This document shows positions 8,029-15,076 of a DNA stretch of 32,958 nucleotides, piece after piece (position 1 is the stretch's first letter; every line of letters begins with the position of its first letter). A program made the translations under genes and the position numbers. Source of the DNA: Bacteroidales bacterium (GTDB lineage Bacteria > Bacteroidota > Bacteroidia > Bacteroidales > F082). The notes under the pieces are model-generated. The model did not search any database. It saw only the letters and a program-made list of their open reading frames with translations, and had not been told where the DNA came from. Location: positions 1 to 32,958 of the forward strand of contig JAKSMW010000024.1 in the NCBI GenBank assembly GCA_024400395.1. Reading direction: 5' to 3'.

Positions 8029-9199
8029 CCTTTCTTTTGAAGGTCAGCAGCTTGTCTCTGTAGTACTCATACTGCTGCCTACGCTTCTCAATCTCCGCCG
8101 GAAGACCCGATGTAAGGTCATTGGTGATGGTGTCAAAGCGGTCAAGTAGTGAGACTATCTTTTCTTGTTCTGTTTCAGAGGGAATAGGTAACATAAAATT
8201 GGCTATATCCTTCATACTGATATGAGGAATGGCACCAGGGGTCTTTTTCTTATCAACATAATTTGGGAACCAGTTTGTGATACAATGGTATATGAAATTG
8301 ATATTGACAACAGAAGACCTTATTCTTGCAACTCTTTGGACAAGTAGCAGTGGTAAATCTTCTTTCTTCACCATGCCAAAACTCTTTCCAACCAAGGATC
8401 CATCCATAGAAATGACAATATCATTTTCATTTATTATATATTTCTCCAACCCATCCACACTATTCCAAAACCTATCATCAGTATCATTGAAACATAATTG
8501 TCCTCTCTTGATGTTAATACCCCTCATCAATTTGATACCTGTCTTCGTGAATTGTGTGCTATCAAATGGAAATCCAGACAACAAGTCAGCAACATCTCCC
8601 AACTTTTTCCATTCAACCTCTATTTGCCCCCCCCGATTTAATTTATTGAAACTCAATAAGTTATCTCTATAATACTCATATTGTTTCTTTCTTGCCTCCA
8701 GCTCCGCCTCCAGCTCCGCTGTATATGATGCGAAAGCATCCAAAATTTTCACTATCTCTTCCTGAACAGGGAGCGGGGGAACGGGGATTACCAAATCCTT
8801 TATAACAGAAGGACTTAATCTTGGAATACTTGCCTTTCTTACTTGTGAGAGAAGATAATGCTGATTAGAGACTAAACAATAGTAGATATACTTATTGATG
8901 ACTTTGCTATTATCACATTGTATATATTCACAATCATCTGCTGCCCAACAATCAACATCAGTATATCCAACATTTCCAGCAGCACCTCCACAAATAACAA
9001 AGGTGGTTCCTTGAGGACAATTGGTTTTGTCATAATACCCCATCGGTGTCAGACAATTCTGATATACAGGATAGCCCAACTTAGACAATTGGCTCTTGAC
9101 CACTCTAACACCCCTGCAAACCTGTGCAACATCCCCCAACTTCACATATTCCACCCCATCAGGACAGTATTGCTGTATTAACTCTTCTAACTTACTCAT
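8021..9199 (-). CDS. hsdS: Type I restriction enzyme specificity subunit HsdS
   Basis: A 392-residue DNA-recognition subunit with two target recognition domains (about 15-140 and 195-345). Each is followed by a conserved helical segment with matching ends: QEEIVKILDAF to KKQYEYYRDNLL, and QEKIVSLLDRF to RRQQYEYYRDKLL. HsdS sets the bipartite recognition sequence for methylation and cutting by HsdM and HsdR. Two variable elements lie in the central region: a 12-bp tandem duplication giving TAELEAELEA (about residues 160-169) and a G8 tract at codons 189-191. The current length is in frame, so the full subunit is made. It follows hsdM by 8 bp. Target sequence cannot be predicted from sequence alone. 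Confidence 0.95.
   Translation of the reverse strand: MSKLEELIQQYCPDGVEYVKLGDVAQVCRGVRVVKSQLSKLGYPVYQNCLTPMGYYDKTNCPQGTTFVICGGAAGNVGYTDVDCWAADDCEYIQCDNSKVINKYIYYCLVSNQHYLLSQVRKASIPRLSPSVIKDLVIPVPPLPVQEEIVKILDAFASYTAELEAELEARKKQYEYYRDNLLSFNKLNRGGQIEVEWKKLGDVADLLSGFPFDSTQFTKTGIKLMRGINIKRGQLCFNDTDDRFWNSVDGLEKYIINENDIVISMDGSLVGKSFGMVKKEDLPLLLVQRVARIRSSVVNINFIYHCITNWFPNYVDKKKTPGAIPHISMKDIANFMLPIPSETEQEKIVSLLDRFDTITNDLTSGLPAEIEKRRQQYEYYRDKLLTFKRKES
8627..8634 (-). repeat. Poly-G tract (G8) within hsdS, candidate phase-variation site
   Basis: Eight consecutive C on the plus strand, read as CGG GGG GGG (Arg189-Gly190-Gly191), at the joint between the two HsdS half-subunits. Loss of one G gives a TAG two codons after the tract; gain of one gives a TGA five codons after it. 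Either change yields a protein of about 192-195 residues that keeps the first recognition domain and the central helices. Confidence 0.85.
8694..8717 (-). repeat. 12-bp tandem repeat in the hsdS central spacer
   Basis: Two perfect tandem copies of a 12-bp unit (plus strand GCCTCCAGCTCC) encode the AELEAELEA segment at about residues 161-169. In EcoR124I and EcoR124II a TAEL repeat present two or three times at the equivalent place changes the recognition spacer by one base pair. The similarity in sequence and position is close. Confidence 0.85.
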
Positions 9200-9207
9200 A
9201 CCTGCCC

Positions 9208-10767
9208 TTATTGAAGTTCTGCAATAATCTTGTCAATCGCTGCTCTCAGTGCATTCTCCTTCTCCACTATCTCTTTCAGTTCTGCATTGAGTTTTACTAT
9301 ATCCACCTTCTCCCGGGTGTCCTCCTGCTCCACATAAGTAGAGACAGAGAGGTTGTAGTCTCCTGCTGCCACATCCTCATTGGAGACCAACTTGCATACA
9401 TGGTCAACATCCTTCCTCTCTGCAAACACATCAAGGATATTCCGGATATTGTCATCTGTGAGTTTGTTGCTGTTGGTGACTTTTACACATTCCTTTGTGG
9501 CATCTATGAAGAGAGTGCAGTTGTCCTTCTTGGCTTTCTTCAAGACCATGATGCAGGTTGCGATGCTGGTTCCAAAGAAAAGATTGTCAGGGAGTTGGAT
9601 AATGCAATCCACATAGTTGTTGTCGATCAGATACTGACGGATTTTTCTCTCCGCACCGCCTCTGTACATCACGCCGGGGAAACACACAATGGCCGCCGTC
9701 CCATTGGTTGCAAGCCAAGCCAGAGAGTGCATGATGAAAGCCAGATCCGCCTTCGACTTTGGGGCCAGCACACCCGCCGGAGCAAACCTCGGGTCGTTTA
9801 TCAGAGTGATGTCGTCGTCACCTTTCCATTTGATGGAATAAGGAGGGTTTGAAACTATGCACTCAAAAGGTTCGTCATCCCAGTGCTGGGGGCTCAGCAA
9901 CGTGTCTTCACAGGCGATGTCAAACTTGTCGTAGTCGATGTCGTGAAGGAACATATTTATCCTGCAAAGGTTGTATGTGGTGAGATTTATTTCCTGTCCG
10001 AAGAAACCCTGGCGGACATTATCCTTGCCGAGGATTTTTGCGGCCTTCAGGAGCAGTGAGCCGGAGCCGCAGGCGGGGTCATAAACCTTGTTGATCTGTT
10101 TTTTCCCGAAGGTGGCGATTTTGGTGAGGAGTTCCGACACTTCCTGCGGAGTGTAATATTCGCCGCCCGACTTGCCTGCATTTGAAGCGTACATGCCCAT
10201 CAGGTATTCGTATGCATCACCGAAGGCATCGATGGTATTGTTCTGGTAATCACCAAGTTTCATCGACTGGACGCCTCTCAGCAGTTTCACCAACTTCTCA
10301 TTTCTCTTTATGACGGTAGCGCCAAGTTTGTTTGAATTGACATCAAGGTCAGCGAACAATCCTTTGAAGTCATCTTCACTTTCGGTGCCCTTTGCGGAAT
10401 TTTCGATTGACGAGAATATTCCTTCGAGTGTCATATTGAGGTTAGGGTCGGTGTCACACACTTTGCAGACGTTCTCGAATAGTTGTGACGGGAGCATGAA
10501 GAATCCTTTGACGGCGACCATTTCCTCGCGTGCGCCTTCCGCCGTGGAGTCGTCGAGGTCGGCGTAATTGAACGACTTGTCGCCCGTCTCCCATTCACCT
10601 TTATTTATATAGGCGGTGATGTTTTCGCTGATATATCTGTAGAAGAGCATCCCGAGGATGTACGACTTGAAGTCCCAGCCATCGACGGAGCCTCTCATCT
10701 CATCAGCTATCGCCCAGATGGTGCGGTGAAGTTCAGCTCGCTCCATTTCTTTCTTGTTGTCTGCCAT
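9208..10767 (-). CDS. hsdM: Type I restriction-modification N6-adenine methyltransferase HsdM
   Basis: About 519 residues from the ATG at 10767 ([14 protein letters not shown]), close to the 520 of EcoR124I HsdM. The SAM-binding motif is [14 protein letters not shown] and the catalytic motif is NPPYS, placing it with the N6-adenine gamma-type methyltransferases; an N-terminal HsdM helical bundle precedes them. Two HsdM with one HsdS form the methylase, and with HsdR the restriction complex. An in-frame start at 10803 would add 12 residues but overlaps the predicted promoter (10790-10797), so the shorter form is chosen. hsdM is the first gene of the locus, with hsdS 8 bp downstream. Confidence 0.96.
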   Translation of the reverse strand: MADNKKEMERAELHRTIWAIADEMRGSVDGWDFKSYILGMLFYRYISENITAYINKGEWETGDKSFNYADLDDSTAEGAREEMVAVKGFFMLPSQLFENVCKVCDTDPNLNMTLEGIFSSIENSAKGTESEDDFKGLFADLDVNSNKLGATVIKRNEKLVKLLRGVQSMKLGDYQNNTIDAFGDAYEYLMGMYASNAGKSGGEYYTPQEVSELLTKIATFGKKQINKVYDPACGSGSLLLKAAKILGKDNVRQGFFGQEINLTTYNLCRINMFLHDIDYDKFDIACEDTLLSPQHWDDEPFECIVSNPPYSIKWKGDDDITLINDPRFAPAGVLAPKSKADLAFIMHSLAWLATNGTAAIVCFPGVMYRGGAERKIRQYLIDNNYVDCIIQLPDNLFFGTSIATCIMVLKKAKKDNCTLFIDATKECVKVTNSNKLTDDNIRNILDVFAERKDVDHVCKLVSNEDVAAGDYNLSVSTYVEQEDTREKVDIVKLNAELKEIVEKENALRAAIDKIIAELQ

Positions 10768-10789
10768 GATTCGCAAAAAATTCGAGTGG

Positions 10790-10819
10790 CAAAAATAAGA
10801 CAATAATCTGAATTGTAAA
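10790..10819 (-). promoter_or_regulatory. Probable promoter of the hsd locus
   Basis: Minus-strand TATTTTTG (10797-10790) with a weak -33 element TTTA (10819-10816) 18 nt upstream. The hsdM ATG follows 22 bp after the -7 box, giving a very short leader. The region from 10820 to 10930 is AT-rich with no gene. Confidence 0.55.
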
Positions 10820-10952
10820 AAAATATTTACATAATTAAGTTGAATGGAGGCTTAAATGTTAAAATAAATTAACTTTTTAACGACAATTATCTGCGAACCC
10901 GGGAAATTCATTCCATTTCTTTCCAATTTTTAAAATATTGGAAAGAATTTTG

Positions 10953-11049
10953 TATTTTTGCCGGAAATTTCAAGATAAGCGTGGCGGAAGTCATCACTGT
11001 CAAGGATTTGCAGGAACGTTTCGGCGTCACGGCAACCACGGTGTATTGA
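10953..11049 (+). pseudogene. Possible truncated HTH-protein fragment behind a promoter-like site
   Basis: A plus-strand TATTTTTG (10953-10960) is followed by a GTG at 10981 opening a 22-codon frame (ITVKDLQERFGVTATTVY) that ends in TGA at 11047-11049. The peptide resembles the start of a helix-turn-helix domain, but it is too short to be sure. I read it as the broken remnant of a gene whose rest was deleted, joined to the truncated toxin gene on the other strand. Chance similarity is a real alternative. Confidence 0.3.
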
Positions 11050-11110
11050 AATCGGCGATGTATGTTGTTGGTAAGAAGGGTGGGATTAGTATCCTATTTT
11101 TCCGTTTCTC

Positions 11111-11290
11111 CTATTCAGAAGCCACCGTTCCGCTAATCCAATGTTCAGGCCAATCAGGATGCTCTTTACGAAGATTCAATGCAAGTTTGTCACCGTCAAA
11201 TGATTTCACACTGACATAGAAAGGGCAAAGTCTGCTCTTTCCTGCGCCGTTTGGCCCGGCTATAACGGTAAATTCCGGCCTACGTTCCAT
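11111..11290 (-). pseudogene. Truncated zeta-toxin-like P-loop protein
   Basis: From the ATG at 11290 the frame encodes 59 residues with a clear Walker A (VIAGPNGAGKSRL) at the N-terminus, as in zeta-toxin-like kinases (COG4185, usually about 190-200 aa), then a segment (FDGDKLALNLRKEHPDWPE) that looks like the start of that fold. It stops at a TAG after TVASE, so the substrate-binding and catalytic remainder is missing. It starts 2 bp after the stop of the upstream partner gene, the usual antitoxin-toxin order. The toxin is almost certainly inactive. Confidence 0.65.
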
Positions 11291-11292
11291 GG

Positions 11293-11571
11293 TTACGGAA
11301 TTAAGTGGGCATGTCTGCCACATCCAGGCTGGGCAGTACGCATGATGATATTATAGGTACGGGTGGCACGGTCAAGAGTCACTTTGTCCTCGCTGCCGTC
11401 AGGATTGGCCAGATAGGTAGTACCGTCGTCATCGAAGAACGGCACGGAAACACCTTGCAGCCACGACTCCAGATAAATGCGTTCCACCTCACGCCTGACA
11501 GCGTCGTTCACTTCTTTTACAGTTTTGCCGTTTGGCAATTCAACGGTCTCTATATCGGTGTATTTGCACAT
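11293..11571 (-). CDS. Small protein upstream of truncated zeta-like toxin, putative antitoxin
   Basis: A 92-residue acidic protein from the ATG at 11571 (MCKYTDIETVELPNGKTV). The upstream in-frame start at 11616 is less likely because the extra residues come from AT-rich leader. I do not recognise the family. Its position 2 bp before a zeta-like toxin start and its size suggest an antitoxin or partner. If the toxin is dead, the gene may be a relic. The last residues (CGRHAHLIP) look unlike a natural domain end, so its 3' end may also be altered. Confidence 0.5.
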   Translation of the reverse strand: MCKYTDIETVELPNGKTVKEVNDAVRREVERIYLESWLQGVSVPFFDDDGTTYLANPDGSEDKVTLDRATRTYNIIMRTAQPGCGRHAHLIP

Positions 11572-11849
11572 TTTTATATAACTTTTATGTTGCAAAGGTA
11601 ATAAAAAATCCAACATCTTTCTTAAAAAACAAGTTAGCCCAATCGCTTCAACTCATATTATTGATTTTAAACATTTTATATCAAAAAATCCTTACCATAC
11701 TTCCTCAGAAAAAAGAAATAACCAGGTATAACTTTAGGTTAACTTATTCTTCCAAAATAGCCCGAAATATGCTGTTTTAAGCATAAAAAAAGACCCTTAA
11801 TTAACCTAAAGATCTTCTTTATTTAACTGATTTTCAGTTAGTTAATCAA
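11572..11849. other. AT-rich intergenic region
   Basis: No coding potential is seen. The right half holds the putative terminator of the DUF2795 gene (separate entry). No clear promoter for the putative antitoxin is visible. Confidence 0.5.
11785..11840 (-). terminator. Possible double-hairpin terminator after the DUF2795 gene
   Basis: On the minus strand, 10 bp after the stop codon, a perfect 7-bp stem with a 3-nt loop (TAACTGA/TCAGTTA, 11840-11824) is followed by a weaker 7-bp stem with wobble pairs (11816-11810 with 11796-11790) that runs into seven T. The second hairpin is the more terminator-like but has a long loop. Confidence 0.45.
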
Positions 11850-12074
11850 TTAGTATTCGTCTTCGTGGAAGAAGAAATCCTCTTTTGTCGGATAATCAGG
11901 CCAGAGGTCTTCGATGCGTTCGTAAACGTCACCGTCTTCGTCCTCAAGATCTTCAAGATTTTCAATAATCTCTCTCGGCAATCCGTATCTCATTGCCCAT
12001 TCAAGAAGTTCCTCTCTCGTTGCCGGCCATGGAGCATCCTCCATCTTCGACGCTAATTCTAATGTCCAATACAT
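11850..12074 (-). CDS. DUF2795 domain protein
   Basis: A 74-residue, strongly acidic protein beginning MYWTLELASKMEDAPWPAT and ending DLWPDYPTKEDFFFHEDEY, the form typical of short DUF2795 proteins in Bacteroidota. Function is not established; high conservation and small size suggest a housekeeping or regulatory role. It has its own promoter (12104-12133) and a likely terminator, so it is monocistronic. Confidence 0.85.
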   Translation of the reverse strand: MYWTLELASKMEDAPWPATREELLEWAMRYGLPREIIENLEDLEDEDGDVYERIEDLWPDYPTKEDFFFHEDEY

Positions 12075-12103
12075 TGTACTAAATTTTTATTTTTTTCGGG
12101 GTG

Positions 12104-12133
12104 CAAAAATACTACAAAAATCACTTTTGTCAA
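12104..12133 (-). promoter_or_regulatory. Promoter of the DUF2795 gene
   Basis: Minus-strand TTG (12133-12131), 19 nt and TATTTTTG (12111-12104); the ATG lies 29 bp downstream of the -7 box. Spacing and both boxes agree with the Bacteroidota consensus. Confidence 0.65.
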
Positions 12134-12208
12134 GTGTTTTTTTTATTTTTTTTGATAATCAAACAAAAGCATTGACCATCAATCTGTTAAACAGGAGCAA
12201 AAGTGTTT

Positions 12209-12745
12209 TCAGCATTCTTCGGGATGCCATTTCCTGTCGTCTTCGACAAACGTCCTCGACATCACGAAGAAGAAGTCGGAGAGTCTGTTCAGATATTTCA
12301 GGATTACTTCGTTGACTTCAAACTCCCTGCTCATCCTCACCGCCGCGCGTTCCGCGCGGCGGCAAACGGTGCGGCACACGTGGCATCGCGACGCCAAGAT
12401 GTTGCCGCCCGGAACTATCAGGCTGTTCAACGGCGGCAGCTCCGCATTCATCGCGTCGATGTTTCTTTCGAGATACTCAACGTCGGCGTCGGTCAGCTGC
12501 GGCAACTGTTTCTTCAAGTCGCTGCCATCGTCGGTCGCGAGAAGACATTCCGCCACCATCAGTTTCTTCTGTATCTCGAAAAACTGTTCCTGAAACCGCT
12601 CCGTCGAGTCCATCAGGACAGCGACAAAAGCACTCAGCTCGTCCAAGGTGCCGTAAGCCTCCAGCCGCACGTCGTCCTTCCCGACACGCGTCCCGTTCAC
12701 CAACGACGTCGTCCCCTTATCCCCTGTTTTTGTATAAATCTTCAT
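12209..12745 (-). CDS. PduO-type cob(I)alamin adenosyltransferase
   Basis: About 178 residues from the ATG at 12745 (MKIYTKTGDKGTTSL). It transfers adenosyl from ATP to cob(I)alamin, making coenzyme B12. The N-terminal ATP-binding TKTGDKGTTSLVNGTRVGKD, the AYGTLDELSAF segment and the C-terminal RTVCRRAERAAV and YLNRLSDFFFVMSR motifs are all present at usual spacing. An upstream in-frame ATG at 12787 would add MRRLRRLRSLRNLV, which is encoded by the 9-bp array (12755-12808), and is rejected. A cobalamin-dependent enzyme elsewhere in the genome, such as methylmalonyl-CoA mutase, is the probable client; none is in the window. Confidence 0.93.
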   Translation of the reverse strand: MKIYTKTGDKGTTSLVNGTRVGKDDVRLEAYGTLDELSAFVAVLMDSTERFQEQFFEIQKKLMVAECLLATDDGSDLKKQLPQLTDADVEYLERNIDAMNAELPPLNSLIVPGGNILASRCHVCRTVCRRAERAAVRMSREFEVNEVILKYLNRLSDFFFVMSRTFVEDDRKWHPEEC

Positions 12746-12754
12746 AACCAAATT

Positions 12755-12808
12755 CCTTAAACTCCTTAATCTCCTTAATCTCCTCAACCTCCTCTAAAAC
12801 CTCAAAAC
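12755..12808. repeat. Tandem array of six 9-bp units (CCTTAATCT type)
   Basis: Units CCTTAAACT, CCTTAATCT twice, CCTCAACCT, CCTCTAAAA and CCTCAAAAC follow without gaps. The array fills the space between the adenosyltransferase start and the 116-codon ORF and covers the last codons of the latter. On the coding strand the units read AGGAGATTA-like, giving several AGGAG strings before the start codon. It is one of four related arrays in the window. Confidence 0.8.
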
Positions 12809-13144
12809 GAAGTGTTCTTTTTTCAATCTTTCCATCACGAAAACCAATCCGAAACTCCAGCAGTCGATGCTCAGGCTCACATTCCCGTCCTTGCAAAGTC
12901 TCTTCCAGTCGTCTTCGTCTTTCTTGTTTTTATGAATGCCTTTAACCACCATAACGCAATCGTCATCTTTGAAAATCAAAGGGTTGTCGTTGACAAAATT
13001 TTTCAGTCTTCTGTCAAGCTCCGCATCTCTGTCTTTTTTGGGCAGATGTTTCAGCACCTTGTTATACAGGTCGAAAACAAGAGGCGAATGGAGACGGAAA
13101 TCTCCCTTCGCCTTTTGCAGATATTTGAAATAACTGGCAATCAC
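12794..13144 (-). CDS. Shrunken methyltransferase-like ORF lacking its catalytic core
   Basis: A 116-residue frame. Its start (YFKYLQKAKGDFRLHSPLVFDL) and end (VSLSIDCWSFGLVFVMERL, HFVLRF) resemble, from memory, the two ends of a Bacteroidota SAM-dependent methyltransferase family of about 250 aa, but the glycine-rich SAM-binding middle is absent, as if deleted in frame. The only start available is GTG at 13144, directly after the in-frame stop of the T9SS gene (13145-13147), with no leader. It is probably a degraded gene; a small functional protein made by reinitiation is possible. Confidence 0.5.
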   Translation of the reverse strand: MIASYFKYLQKAKGDFRLHSPLVFDLYNKVLKHLPKKDRDAELDRRLKNFVNDNPLIFKDDDCVMVVKGIHKNKKDEDDWKRLCKDGNVSLSIDCWSFGLVFVMERLKKEHFVLRF

Positions 13145-14797
13145 TTATTTCTTGACAAATTTGACAACCGACGCACCCATCTTCACGAAATAGACGCCGT
13201 TGCTGAGTTCAGAAACGTTGACGTTGTTTTCGCCGGCCACAGCGTTGACGCTCATCACTGTACGGCCTGTCATGTCGATGATTTCAACTGTCTCGTCGTT
13301 TTCGGCGTTGAAGCTGAAGCTGTTTGAAGCCGGGTTCGGATAGACGTTCAAAGCCGAAGCGTTGACTTCCTCAACGGCGTCGTAGCCCATGCCATATATT
13401 TCGACATCGGTGATTTCCCATGTTGAAGCCTCGGCAGCCGATGATGTATAGACGAAAGCGATGTAAAGTGAGTTGGCGTTTTCTATTTCCAATGTCAGCT
13501 CGCCCGATTCCTGCCAGACGTAGTTGCCTTCCGACCAGTCGAATTCATCGGTGATGTCTTCCCACTGAAAGTCGTTCGGGTCGCTGTGTCCGTCGTATGC
13601 GCCCGAAATCAGAACCATGAGGGCGTTGCCGTCGAACTTGTAGGCATTCATGAAGCTGATGGAGATGCTTTCATATTTTCCGTTCACGAATAGGTTCGGT
13701 GAGATGAGCCAGTCTTCGTTTGCGAATGCCGAGCCGCTTGCATAGCCGTTCATCTTCGCGAAATTGACTCCGCTGTAAGATGAAGGTGTCCATTCCTGTT
13801 CGCCGGTGACGTTATAAGCCGTGAACGGAGCGAGGCTGCCGTTGAAGTCGGTGTCAACGAGGCAGGTCACGTTTTCCGTTGTCACAGAAGCGGTCGGGTA
13901 TGTCCCGTCGGTTTTGTAGTCGATGTTTTCGCCGCTGTTGGTGTATGGGAAGATAGCGAAATTGTATGTTGTGTTTCCCATGAGGCCGCTGAACTCGCAT
14001 TCTGTTCCTGAGAGGACGTTGAAAGCGACGTGTCCGTCAGAGGCGTTGAGGTCGTTGGTGACCGGCGTGCCGTCTGTCGGGACGGTGATTGCGCCTGTCG
14101 AGCCGAGCACGAGGTAGCCTCTCGGTGCCTGTGCGCCTGTCGAGGCGTTCCATTCGAGTTCGACTGTGGTGCGTTCCACCTCAGCCGTGAACTGTGTCGG
14201 ATAGTTGCTCGGTTCCGGGTCGATGGTCGGAGTGCCGCCGGCCATGAAGATATAGACCGGAGCCGTGACGTTTGATGTCGGCTTGTAACATCCGAACAAA
14301 GGAGAACCTGAACGGTTGATGTTGAAATGCATGTAGCATTGTTCGACGCCGCCGTTTGACATGAAGACACAAGCGCCGTCTGTCATCGTGACGGCCCACT
14401 TGCCTTTGTCGTCGAGTGAAGTCTGCGTCTTGAGGTAGTTGCCGCCGCCAGCTGCGTAGAGGTAGCCGCCTTTGAGTTCATCGAAGAATGTCCATGCGCC
14501 TTCGCTGCCGCCGACGGTGAGTTCAAACGGCTCGGTCTCGCTCGTCGCCGAAACCGCCACTGTCGTCGCGATTGAGTTGCCAGTCTGGTTCGTGTAAATC
14601 GCATGACGGTTGTTTGACTTCTGATACGACATCATGAATGCCGAGTCAGCCGTATCGTTGTAGCCGACGAGGATGACTTTCGCTCCCTCATAAAGGTCAG
14701 CCGTTGAAGTCACCATGTTGTAAGTGTTTGTCTGTGCCTTTGCACCGAAGCCCATGACCAATGCCAAAAGGCTGAATAATAGTAGATTACGTTTCAT
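13145..14797 (-). CDS. Secreted protein with FN3-like and choice-of-anchor J-like domains and T9SS sorting signal
   Basis: A 550-residue protein. Residues 1-21 are a signal peptide (MKRNLLLFSLLALVMGFGAKA). About 25-190 is a beta-rich region I cannot name; about 195-305 looks like fibronectin type III; about 315-470 is a jelly-roll of the choice-of-anchor J kind (NEDWLISPNLFVNG, WEITDVEIYG). The last 75 residues (LNVYPNPASNSF to GVYFVKMG and a basic end) are a type A type IX secretion sorting domain, removed when the protein is attached to the cell surface. It may bind glycan or protein; no catalytic motif is visible. It starts 40 bp after nifU. Confidence 0.88.
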   Translation of the reverse strand: MKRNLLLFSLLALVMGFGAKAQTNTYNMVTSTADLYEGAKVILVGYNDTADSAFMMSYQKSNNRHAIYTNQTGNSIATTVAVSATSETEPFELTVGGSEGAWTFFDELKGGYLYAAGGGNYLKTQTSLDDKGKWAVTMTDGACVFMSNGGVEQCYMHFNINRSGSPLFGCYKPTSNVTAPVYIFMAGGTPTIDPEPSNYPTQFTAEVERTTVELEWNASTGAQAPRGYLVLGSTGAITVPTDGTPVTNDLNASDGHVAFNVLSGTECEFSGLMGNTTYNFAIFPYTNSGENIDYKTDGTYPTASVTTENVTCLVDTDFNGSLAPFTAYNVTGEQEWTPSSYSGVNFAKMNGYASGSAFANEDWLISPNLFVNGKYESISISFMNAYKFDGNALMVLISGAYDGHSDPNDFQWEDITDEFDWSEGNYVWQESGELTLEIENANSLYIAFVYTSSAAEASTWEITDVEIYGMGYDAVEEVNASALNVYPNPASNSFSFNAENDETVEIIDMTGRTVMSVNAVAGENNVNVSELSNGVYFVKMGASVVKFVKK

Positions 14798-14837
14798 AAG
14801 CGTATTGTTAATCTTTTTTAACTTTAATATTTAATCT

Positions 14838-15074
14838 TTAAACTTTCTCAACTGACTTTATTTCCGGGAGAACGCTTTTGATGGTTTTCTCGATGCCGTT
14901 TTTCAGCGTCTGCATGCTGTGAGGGCAGTCGCCGCAGGCACCGGTCAGGCGCACCATCACGGTCATGTCGTCGGTGAGTTCCACGAACTCCACGCCGCCG
15001 CCGTCAGCCTTCAGGTAAGGCTCAATCTGAACGAGTATGTTCTTGATTTTCTTTATTAAAACTTCTTTTTCCAT
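14838..15074 (-). CDS. NifU-domain Fe-S scaffold or carrier protein
   Basis: A 78-residue protein consisting only of the NifU C-terminal domain: LKADGGGVEFVEL followed by the cluster-binding CGDC motif (GACGDCPHSMQTL). Such proteins hold and transfer Fe-S clusters. It lies 2 bp downstream of mrp, another Fe-S assembly factor, so the two form an operon and probably act together. Confidence 0.92.
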   Translation of the reverse strand: MEKEVLIKKIKNILVQIEPYLKADGGGVEFVELTDDMTVMVRLTGACGDCPHSMQTLKNGIEKTIKSVLPEIKSVEKV

Positions 15075-15076
15075 GG

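Noticed and set aside
9124-10567. Plus-strand frames of up to 242 codons antisense to hsdM and the start of hsdS
   Set aside because: hsdM and hsdS motifs are clear on the minus strand; the antisense frames have no domain.
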